From NCBI GenBank assembly GCA_028291845.1, contig JAQGNM010000217.1, positions 1-5,762 on the forward strand: a stretch of DNA of 5,762 bases, read 5' to 3'. The notes beneath the pieces are model-generated. The model made no database searches. It saw only the letters and a list, made by a program, of their open reading frames with translations, and was not told the origin of the DNA. The translations under genes and the position numbers were made by a program. This document shows, one piece after another, positions 1-5,418 of this stretch (the first letter of the stretch is position 1; each line of letters opens with the position of its first letter). This DNA is from Massilia sp. Lineage in GTDB: Bacteria > Pseudomonadota > Gammaproteobacteria > Burkholderiales > Burkholderiaceae_D.

Positions 1-792
1 GACAGCGGCAAGGCCAAGCTCGGCACCAAGCTGCAGGTCGCGTACTTCGACCAGATGCGCGCCCAGCTCAATGAAGAGGCGAGCCTGATGGAAACCATCG
101 CGCCAGGCAGCGACTGGGTCGAGGTCAACGGCAACAAGAAGCACGTGATGAGCTATCTGAACGACTTCCTGTTCGCCCCCGAACGCGCCCGTTCGCCGGT
201 GAAGTCCTTGTCGGGCGGCGAGCGCAACCGCCTGCTGCTGGCGCGCTTGTTCGCCAAGCCGGCCAACTGCCTGGTGCTCGACGAGCCCACCAACGACCTC
301 GACATCGACACCCTCGAGTTGCTGGAGGAACTGCTGGAAGAGTACACCGGCACCGTGTTCCTGGTCAGCCACGACCGCACCTTCCTCGATAACGTGGTTA
401 CCCAGGTGATCGTCGCCGAAGGGGAAGGGCAGTGGCGAGAATTTGTCGGCGGCTACACGGACTGGGAGCGGGTCAAGTCGCAGACCCCGGCCGCCAAGCC
501 GGTTACGGTGAAAGCCGCCCCGGTCGCTGCCGCCGCCGCGCCATCGGCGGCGCCGAAAAAGGTCAAGCTCAGCTACAAGGAGCAGCGCGAGCTGGAAGAG
601 TTGCCGCTGTTGATCGCCAGCCTGGAAGACGAGCAAAGCGCCATCACCTTGCAGCTGAACGCGCCCGATTTTTACAAGACCAACCCGGCCGACGCCCGCC
701 GTATCAACGAGCGCTTCGCGCAAATCGACGAGCTGTTGATGGAAGCGCTGGAAAAATGGGAAGTCATCGAGAAGCGTTCGAAGGGTGAATAA
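1..792 (+). CDS. uup: ABC-F family ATPase, Uup-like, C-terminal part (5' end outside window)
   Basis: This is the second nucleotide-binding half of a soluble ABC-F ATPase. The frame is open from base 1 with no start codon, so the gene begins upstream. Visible motifs are the ABC signature LSGGE (nt 208-222), Walker B LVLDEPTNDLD (271-303) and the switch-histidine segment SHDRTFLD (367-390). An Ala/Pro/Val/Lys-rich linker (about 487-561) leads to a charged, probably coiled-coil tail ending at the TAA. That tail, with YKEQRELEELP followed by a helical hairpin, is typical of Uup and separates it from EttA and YheS. ABC-F proteins have no membrane domain; they act on ribosomes, and Uup has also been linked to DNA branch handling and precise transposon excision. 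The following terminator suggests it ends its own transcript. Walker A lies outside the window. ABC-F assignment is very secure; Uup subfamily is likely. Confidence 0.93.
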   Translation, partial: DSGKAKLGTKLQVAYFDQMRAQLNEEASLMETIAPGSDWVEVNGNKKHVMSYLNDFLFAPERARSPVKSLSGGERNRLLLARLFAKPANCLVLDEPTNDLDIDTLELLEELLEEYTGTVFLVSHDRTFLDNVVTQVIVAEGEGQWREFVGGYTDWERVKSQTPAAKPVTVKAAPVAAAAAPSAAPKKVKLSYKEQRELEELPLLIASLEDEQSAITLQLNAPDFYKTNPADARRINERFAQIDELLMEALEKWEVIEKRSKGE

Positions 793-821
793 GTAAGTAA
801 AACTAAGTCGCAACAAGCATC

Positions 822-857
822 GGGGTCTGGCAATATGTTGCCAGACCCCATTTTTTT
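822..857 (+). terminator. Intrinsic terminator after the Uup-like gene
   Basis: A perfect 12-bp stem (GGGGTCTGGCAA, 822-833, with TTGCCAGACCCC, 838-849) closes a TATG loop. One A and seven T residues (851-857) follow. It begins 29 bases after the Uup stop. The stem is GC-rich at its base and shows the classic Rho-independent layout. The ATG in the loop (835-837) is in frame with the next gene but is unlikely to be its start. Confidence 0.93.
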
Positions 858-864
858 ATCCGCC

Positions 865-1557
865 ATGACCGATTCCACCGCCGCCGCCGTTCCCCTGTTT
901 TCCAGACCTGCGCTCGCCCGCTGCCTGCCTTTCCTGATCTACATGGCCTTCATCGCCATCGCCGAACTGCTCACCTGGCTCGGCGTGACGCCAGCCGACC
1001 AGCGCTGGCTGTACGCCATCAAGATTGGCTGCGTGGTCGCCGCCCTCGCATACTTCTGGCGCGATTACGACGAGCTGTACAAGTGGGATCTGAAAGCCAC
1101 GGCCCTGATCGGCGCCATCGCCGCCGGAATCGTCGTGCTGGTCCTGTGGCTGTCCCTCGGCGCCGGCTGGATGACGGTGGGCACGGCTGCCGGTTACGAC
1201 CCATCCACCAACGGCCGCATCGACTGGGCCCTGGTCGCGGTGCGCATCGCCGGTGCCGCGCTGGTGGTACCCGTCATGGAAGAATTGTTCTGGCGCAGTT
1301 TTCTTTTGCGCTGGCTCGACAATAGCCGATTCAGGCAAGTCGACCCCGGCGCCGTCTCCCTGAAAGCCATCGCCATCAGCTCGGTGCTGTTCGGTGTCGA
1401 GCACAATCTGTGGCTGGCCGGTATCGTCGCCGGCCTTGCCTATGCCTTGCTGTACCGCTGGCACCGCTCCCTGTGGTCGCCGATTGCCGCGCACGCCGTC
1501 ACCAATGGCTTGCTGGGCGGCTACGTTGTCATGACGGGCAGCTGGCAATACTGGTAA
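865..1557 (+). CDS. CPBP (CAAX-type) intramembrane metalloprotease, exosortase-associated type
   Basis: This is a 230-residue polytopic membrane protein of the CPBP/Abi family, glutamate/histidine-dependent proteases that cut within or beside membranes. The family motifs are all present: motif 1 EELFWR (E139, E140, R144), motif 2 FGVEH (H180) and motif 3 HAVTN (H210, N214). Hydrophobic segments lie near residues 20-40, 52-66, 78-101, 122-137, 165-198 and 205-222. The stretch PVMEELFWRSFLLRWL, then HNLWLAGIVAGLAY, and a C-terminus ending WQYW, recall the CAAX protease-related family found in exosortase/PEP-CTERM genomes (from memory, not searched). The start at 865 is preferred over the in-frame ATG at 835, which sits in the terminator loop. 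No clear Shine-Dalgarno precedes 865. The substrate is unknown. CPBP membership is very secure; the exosortase link is probable. Confidence 0.88.
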   Translation: MTDSTAAAVPLFSRPALARCLPFLIYMAFIAIAELLTWLGVTPADQRWLYAIKIGCVVAALAYFWRDYDELYKWDLKATALIGAIAAGIVVLVLWLSLGAGWMTVGTAAGYDPSTNGRIDWALVAVRIAGAALVVPVMEELFWRSFLLRWLDNSRFRQVDPGAVSLKAIAISSVLFGVEHNLWLAGIVAGLAYALLYRWHRSLWSPIAAHAVTNGLLGGYVVMTGSWQYW

Positions 1558-1566
1558 CGCCGGCCC

Positions 1567-1588
1567 GCAGCACGATTGAGTCGTGCGG
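1567..1588 (+). other. Small hairpin after the protease gene, possible weak terminator
   Basis: A perfect 6-bp stem, GCACGA (1570-1575) with TCGTGC (1581-1586), closes a five-base loop starting 13 bases after the protease stop. There is no T-tract behind it, so it is not a convincing intrinsic terminator. It may stabilise the mRNA 3' end or have no role. Confidence 0.3.
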
Positions 1589-1610
1589 AGCGTCTTCCGC
1601 GGCGCCGCAT

Positions 1611-1616
1611 TACAAT
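1611..1616 (+). promoter_or_regulatory. Candidate -10 element for the galE operon
   Basis: TACAAT matches the sigma-70 -10 consensus at five of six positions and lies 53 bases before the galE start, in the only non-coding gap upstream of the operon. No recognisable -35 hexamer lies 15-19 bases upstream. The same hexamer, also followed by G, precedes the TLDc gene (5385-5390). A promoter here is plausible because the upstream gene appears to be a separate unit, but the call rests on one element. Confidence 0.35.
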
Positions 1617-1621
1617 GATGC

Positions 1622-1638
1622 TTTTGCAATGTTTTGCA
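1622..1638 (+). repeat. TTTTGCA direct repeat, 10-bp period, in galE leader
   Basis: Two exact copies of TTTTGCA (1622-1628 and 1632-1638) start ten bases apart, one helical turn, within the gap before galE and just downstream of the candidate -10 element. Such spacing would allow side-by-side protein binding on one DNA face. It could also be chance in a locally T-rich stretch. Confidence 0.5.
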
Positions 1639-1669
1639 TATCCACAGCACTTAATTTGAGCGTACATAC

Positions 1670-2668
1670 ATGAACATTCTCGTCACCGGCGGCATGGGCT
1701 ACATCGGTTCCCACACTTGCGTCGAATTATTGAATGCCGGTCATTCGGTGGTCATCCTCGACAATCTGTGCAACAGCGATCCTGCGGTGCAACAGAGGAT
1801 CGAACGTATCGCCGGCAAGCCGACCGCCTTCGTCAACGCCGACATCCGCGACCGCGCCGCCGTCGAAGCGGCTTTTGCAGCACACAAGATCGATGCCGTG
1901 ATTCATTTTGCGGGGTTGAAAGCGGTCGGCGAATCGGTCGAACAGCCGCTGCGCTACTACGACAACAACGTTTCCGGCTCGGTCATCCTGTTCGAGACCA
2001 TGCAAAAATTCGGCGTCGAAACGCTGGTGTTCAGTTCGTCGGCGACGGTGTACGGCGACCCGGCCTCGGTGCCGATCACCGAGGATTTCCCCTTGTCGGC
2101 CACCAATGCGTATGGCCGCAGCAAGCTGATGATCGAGGAAATCCTGCGCGACCTGGCGCGCGCGGCGCCGTCCTGGCGCATTGCGCTGCTGCGTTACTTC
2201 AATCCTGTCGGCGCCCACGAGAGCGGCCTGATCGGCGAAACGCCGAACGGCATCCCCAACAACCTGGTGCCTTACATCGCCCAGGTCGCCAACGGCCAGC
2301 GCGAGCAATTGTCGGTGTACGGCAACGATTACCCGACACCCGACGGTACCGGCATGCGCGACTACATCCACGTGGTCGACCTCGCCATCGGCCATGTCAA
2401 GACGCTCGACAAGCTGGCGACAGGCCCTGGTGTGCTCACCTACAATCTGGGTACCGGCCACGGCGCCAGCGTGCTGGAAATGATCAAGGCCTTCGAACAG
2501 GCAAGCGGCAAGCCGATTCCCTACCGCATCGTGCCGCGCCGTCCGGGCGACATCGCCAAGTGCTTTGCCGATCCGGGCCGCGCCCGTGACGAACTGGGCT
2601 GGACTGCCAAGCGCGACATCGCGCAAATGTGCGCCGATTCCTGGCGTTATCAAACCACCGAAAAATAA
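1670..2668 (+). CDS. galE: UDP-glucose 4-epimerase (probably also UDP-GlcNAc 4-epimerase)
   Basis: A complete 332-residue GalE of the extended short-chain dehydrogenase family. It interconverts UDP-glucose and UDP-galactose in the cytoplasm using bound NAD, feeding galactose into surface glycans. The Rossmann motif TGGMGYIGSH is at residues 6-15. The catalytic set is S122-S124, Y148 and K152 in YGRSK. RYFNPVGAH (175-183) and the substrate-binding segment PRRPGDIAKCFADP (289-302) are typical of GalE. Aligned by eye with E. coli GalE, the gate residue Y299 is replaced by C298, a change tied to acceptance of the larger UDP-N-acetylhexosamines. Length matches the usual 330-340. The start is fixed by MNILVTGG at the N-terminus; the Shine-Dalgarno is weak (GAG at 1658-1660). 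It is the first gene of a three-gene operon, 40 bases before the next. Confidence 0.96.
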   Translation: MNILVTGGMGYIGSHTCVELLNAGHSVVILDNLCNSDPAVQQRIERIAGKPTAFVNADIRDRAAVEAAFAAHKIDAVIHFAGLKAVGESVEQPLRYYDNNVSGSVILFETMQKFGVETLVFSSSATVYGDPASVPITEDFPLSATNAYGRSKLMIEEILRDLARAAPSWRIALLRYFNPVGAHESGLIGETPNGIPNNLVPYIAQVANGQREQLSVYGNDYPTPDGTGMRDYIHVVDLAIGHVKTLDKLATGPGVLTYNLGTGHGASVLEMIKAFEQASGKPIPYRIVPRRPGDIAKCFADPGRARDELGWTAKRDIAQMCADSWRYQTTEK

Positions 2669-2685
2669 ATACAACAGACCGACTC

Positions 2686-2697
2686 TATATATATATA
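2686..2697 (+). repeat. (TA)6 dinucleotide tract before the nucleotidyltransferase gene
   Basis: Twelve bases of alternating TA lie in the 40-bp gap between galE and the next gene, ending one base before the AAGGAG ribosome-binding site. It stands out in a GC-rich region. It could serve as a -10-like or melting element for an internal promoter, or as an unstructured translation enhancer. No good -35 hexamer was seen upstream. Confidence 0.6.
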
Positions 2698-2698
2698 C

Positions 2699-2704
2699 AA
2701 GGAG
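2699..2704 (+). promoter_or_regulatory. Shine-Dalgarno of the nucleotidyltransferase gene
   Basis: AAGGAG, four bases before the ATG at 2709, is the strongest ribosome-binding site in the window. It decides the start at 2709 rather than the in-frame ATG at 2565, which lies inside galE. Confidence 0.8.
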
Positions 2705-2708
2705 CAAC

Positions 2709-3875
2709 ATGAAAGCCATGATCCTGGCCGCAGGCAAGGGAACGCGCGTGCGTCCCCTGACGTACGATTTACCGAAGCCGATGATTCCCTTGCTGGGCAA
2801 GCCGGTGATGGCCTACCTGGTCGAGCACCTGGCCAAGTACGGCGTGACCGAGATTATGGTCAATGTCAGTTACCTGCACGAGAAAATCGAAGAGTATTTC
2901 GGCGAAGGCGACCAGTTCGGCGTGCAGATCGGCTATTCCTTCGAAGGCTACACCAAGGACGACGGCGAAGTGGTGCCGATGCCGATCGGCTCGGCCGGCG
3001 GCATGAAGAAGATCCAGGAGTTCGGCGGCTTTTTCGACCAGACCACCATCGTCCTGTGCGGCGACGCCCTGATCGACCTCGACCTCAAATCGGCGCTGTT
3101 CGAGCACAAGCGAAAAGGCGCGATGGCGTCGGTGGTCACCCGCGAAGTGCCGTGGGACAAGGTGTCGAGTTACGGGGTGGTGGTGGCCGACGCCGACGGG
3201 CGCATCACCGAGTTCCAGGAAAAGCCGGCCCAGGAAGAGGCCAAATCGAACTTCATCAGCACCGGCATCTACATCATCGAACCGGAAGTGCTCGACCTGA
3301 TTCCATCGGGCGTCAGCTTCGACATCGGCGCCGACCTGTTTCCGCTGCTGGTCGAGCGCGGGCTGCCGTTCTATGCCCAGCGCCGGCCGTTCAACTGGCT
3401 CGACATCGGCAGCGTGTCCGATTACTGGGAAGTACTGCAAAACGTGCTGATGGGCGAAGTGGCGCACATGGACATGCCCGGCGTACGTGTCGAAGAGGGC
3501 CTGTGGGTAGGCTTGAACACCAGCATCGACTGGCAAGGCACCGTCATCGAGGGCCCGGTGTATATCGGCTCCGGCTGCAAGATCGAAGCGGGCGCCCGCA
3601 TCGTCGGCCCCACCTGGATCGGCCACGGCAGCCACATCTGCAAGGATGCCGAGGTGGTGCGCAGCGTGTTGTTTGAGTATACTCGGGTATTACCTGAGGT
3701 TAGTCTTTTCGAAACCATCGTGTTCAAGGAATACAGCGTCGATCGGCATGGCGAAATGAAGCACGTGTCGGAATATTCGTCGGAGGAGTGGGTCAATGCC
3801 CGCGACCGCCGCAACAAGCGCCGCACGGAAGGCGACGAAACGTCCAACCAAAACTATACGAAAGAGCGTTCATGA
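2709..3875 (+). CDS. Sugar-1-phosphate nucleotidyltransferase (NDP-sugar synthase) with C-terminal left-handed beta-helix
   Basis: This 388-residue protein should join an NTP and a sugar-1-phosphate into an NDP-sugar in the cytoplasm. The N-terminal transferase domain (about 1-245) has the nucleotide loop LAAGKGTRVRPLT (6-18), the lysine of LPKPM (K23), GSAGG (94-98), the metal-binding aspartate of CGDAL (D119), FQEKP (169-173) and WLDIG (230-234). A beta-helix of hexapeptide-like repeats follows (about 260-345), then a charged, probably disordered tail (about 362-388). The architecture fits GDP-mannose pyrophosphorylase-like and related NDP-sugar synthases, but the substrate cannot be read from the sequence. 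A start at 2709 gives MKAMILAAGKG directly after a good Shine-Dalgarno. Its TGA overlaps the manC ATG, so the two are probably translationally coupled. Residues 319-333 are encoded by unusually AT-rich codons. Confidence 0.9.
   Translation: MKAMILAAGKGTRVRPLTYDLPKPMIPLLGKPVMAYLVEHLAKYGVTEIMVNVSYLHEKIEEYFGEGDQFGVQIGYSFEGYTKDDGEVVPMPIGSAGGMKKIQEFGGFFDQTTIVLCGDALIDLDLKSALFEHKRKGAMASVVTREVPWDKVSSYGVVVADADGRITEFQEKPAQEEAKSNFISTGIYIIEPEVLDLIPSGVSFDIGADLFPLLVERGLPFYAQRRPFNWLDIGSVSDYWEVLQNVLMGEVAHMDMPGVRVEEGLWVGLNTSIDWQGTVIEGPVYIGSGCKIEAGARIVGPTWIGHGSHICKDAEVVRSVLFEYTRVLPEVSLFETIVFKEYSVDRHGEMKHVSEYSSEEWVNARDRRNKRRTEGDETSNQNYTKERS
3675..3698. repeat. Overlapping palindromes in an AT-rich island inside the nucleotidyltransferase gene
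   Basis: GAGTATACTC (3675-3684) is a perfect 10-bp palindrome. Its CTC is shared with a second inverted repeat, CTCGGGT (3682-3688) and ACCTGAG (3692-3698) around ATT, which pairs fully in RNA if one G-U is allowed. The two arrangements are mutually exclusive. The stretch is coding, and no terminator T-run follows directly. Confidence 0.55.
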
Positions 3876-5281
3876 AAATTTATCCGGTCATCCTTTCCGG
3901 CGGCGCCGGCACCCGGCTGTGGCCGCTGTCGCGCGCGGTGATGCCCAAGCAGTTGCTGCCGCTGGTATCGGACAAGACCATGTTGCAGGAAACCGCCTTG
4001 CGGGTAGCCGGCTGGCCCGGGCTGATGGCGCCTGTGGTTGTGTGCGGCAACGAGCACCGCTTCATGGTGGCCGAGCAGATGCGCGAAGCGGGCGTGTTGC
4101 CGCTCGGTATCCTGCTCGAGCCGGTCGGCCGCAACACCGCGCCGGCGGTGGCCGCCGCCGCCAATTATTTGCTGACGATCGATCCTGAAGCGGTGATGCT
4201 GGTATTGCCCGCCGATCACGTCATCACCGACCGCGCCGCCTTCGCCACGGCCGTCCAGCACGCCGCCGGCCTGGTCGGCCAGGGTTCGCTGGCCACCTTC
4301 GGCATCGTGCCCACCGGTGCCGAAACGGGCTACGGCTACATCCGCCGCGGCGAAGCCGTCGGCGCGGGCTTCTCCGTCGACCGTTTTGTCGAAAAACCGG
4401 ACCGCGCCACCGCCGAATCGTTCCTGGCCGACGGCAGCTATTACTGGAACAGCGGCATGTTCCTGTTCCGCGCCAGCACCTACCTGGACGAACTGGCTGC
4501 CTTCAAGCCGGACATCGCCGGCGCCGCCGAAGCGGCCGTGCGCCTGGGTTACCGCGACCTCGATTTCTGCCGCCTCGACGAAGCATCGTTTTCGGCGTGC
4601 CCGTCGGATTCGATCGATTACGCCGTGATGGAACGTACCAGCCACGCCGTGGTTGTGCCTGCCGATATCGGCTGGAGCGACGTCGGTTCGTGGTCGGCGC
4701 TGTGGGAGGTGCAAACCCAGGATACCGACGGCAACGCCCTGCGCGGCGATATCTACCTCGATGGCGTCAGCAATTCGCTGATCCGCGCGGAAAGCCGCAT
4801 CGTCGCCGCCATCGGCGTCAAGGACATCATCATCGTCGAGACCAACGACGCCGTGCTGGTGGTGCACAAGGATTCGGTCCAGCAAGTCAAGCAGGTGGTC
4901 GACCACCTGAAACAAAAGGCGCGCACTGAACACCTGCATCACACCAGGGTGTACCGGCCGTGGGGCCATTACGAGGGCATCGACGTCGGCGAGCGTTTCC
5001 AGGTCAAGCGCATCACCGTCAAGCCAGGCGAAAAGCTGTCGCTGCAGATGCACCATCACCGCGCCGAGCACTGGATCGTCGTGTCGGGCACGGCCCGCGT
5101 CACGTGCGGCGAGAAGGTCGAGTTGCTGTCCGAGAACGAGTCGACGTATATCCCGATCGGCACGACGCACCGTCTGGAGAATCCGGGCAAGCTGCCGCTG
5201 CACCTGATCGAAGTACAGTCCGGCAGCTATCTGGGCGAAGACGACATCGTCCGCTTCGAAGACATCTACCAGCGCGCCTGA
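3872..5281 (+). CDS. manC: Bifunctional mannose-1-phosphate guanylyltransferase / mannose-6-phosphate isomerase
   Basis: This 469-residue type II PMI/GMP enzyme (ManC/CpsB/AlgA/XanB family, usually about 470-480) catalyses two steps towards GDP-mannose: fructose-6-P to mannose-6-P, and mannose-1-P plus GTP to GDP-mannose. The guanylyltransferase domain (about 1-285) has SGGAGTRLWPLSR (9-21), PKQ with K26, EPVGRNTAPA (83-92), LPADH (D115) and the sugar-phosphate motif FVEKP (172-176). A linker leads to the C-terminal cupin isomerase domain (about 350-465) with RPWG (362-365), GEKLSLQMHHHRAEHW (386-401) and IPIGTTHRLENP (427-438); H394, E399 and H433 are likely metal ligands. The start at 3872 forms an ATGA overlap with the previous stop and has AAAGAG at 3861-3866. 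The phosphomannomutase needed between the two steps is not in the window. It is the last gene before a terminator. Confidence 0.96.
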   Translation: MKIYPVILSGGAGTRLWPLSRAVMPKQLLPLVSDKTMLQETALRVAGWPGLMAPVVVCGNEHRFMVAEQMREAGVLPLGILLEPVGRNTAPAVAAAANYLLTIDPEAVMLVLPADHVITDRAAFATAVQHAAGLVGQGSLATFGIVPTGAETGYGYIRRGEAVGAGFSVDRFVEKPDRATAESFLADGSYYWNSGMFLFRASTYLDELAAFKPDIAGAAEAAVRLGYRDLDFCRLDEASFSACPSDSIDYAVMERTSHAVVVPADIGWSDVGSWSALWEVQTQDTDGNALRGDIYLDGVSNSLIRAESRIVAAIGVKDIIIVETNDAVLVVHKDSVQQVKQVVDHLKQKARTEHLHHTRVYRPWGHYEGIDVGERFQVKRITVKPGEKLSLQMHHHRAEHWIVVSGTARVTCGEKVELLSENESTYIPIGTTHRLENPGKLPLHLIEVQSGSYLGEDDIVRFEDIYQRA

Positions 5282-5301
5282 CCTTTTTTGCGTGCTTCCC
5301 T

Positions 5302-5348
5302 CGGCTGGCGTCGCTGTCATTGCATCAGCGACCCCAGCCGTTTTTCTT
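5302..5348 (+). terminator. Intrinsic terminator of the galE-manC operon
   Basis: A 15-bp stem with a single C-C mismatch (arms 5302-5316 and 5326-5340) closes a nine-base loop, followed by TTTTTCTT. It begins 21 bases after the manC stop and separates the operon from the next unit. Confidence 0.92.
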
Positions 5349-5384
5349 GCAGTCTACAGTGCGTGGTCCCCTATCCGGCGGGCA

Positions 5385-5390
5385 TACAAT
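5385..5390 (+). promoter_or_regulatory. Candidate -10 element for the TLDc gene
   Basis: TACAAT lies 28 bases before the ATG at 5419 and after the operon terminator, where a promoter is needed. It matches five of six -10 consensus bases. No -35-like hexamer sits at the usual distance, so an activator or an alternative sigma factor is possible. The gene has a plausible ribosome-binding site, GGGGA (5409-5413). Confidence 0.45.
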
Positions 5391-5418
5391 GGGCCGTTCA
5401 CACCCATTGGGGACTACC

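Noticed and set aside
826..845. Possible sigma-54 promoter (TGGCAA...TTGCC) within the Uup terminator
   Set aside because: The GG to GC distance is one base shorter than the sigma-54 consensus requires, and the symmetry is fully explained by the terminator stem.
835..864. Longer N-terminus for the CPBP protease starting at the ATG at 835
   Set aside because: This ATG lies in the terminator loop, and the added residues are just the translated hairpin arm and T-tract.
2565..2708. Longer N-terminus for the nucleotidyltransferase starting inside galE
   Set aside because: The good Shine-Dalgarno at 2699-2704 and the family-typical N-terminus MKAMILAAGKG fix the start at 2709. The extension translates galE in another frame.
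1727..2800. A 357-codon - strand frame opposite galE, and similar ones at 856-1650 and 2769-3635
   Set aside because: Low-complexity shadow translations of clear + strand genes, with no recognisable motifs or ribosome-binding sites.
3788..3871. Longer N-terminus for manC starting at 3788
   Set aside because: The extra 28 residues are out-of-frame translation of the previous gene's tail. MKIYPVILSGGAGTRLWP at 3872 is the normal ManC start.
3854..5320. A 488-codon open frame on the - strand opposite manC
   Set aside because: It mirrors manC in a GC-rich genome where the antisense frame rarely meets stop codons. Its translation is rich in D, R, H, V and Q with no domain motif, while the + strand encodes a textbook ManC.
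5347..5390. TTGCAG (5347-5352) as the -35 partner of TACAAT (5385-5390)
   Set aside because: The spacing is 32 bases, far beyond the usual 16-18, and the hexamer overlaps the T-tract of the preceding terminator.
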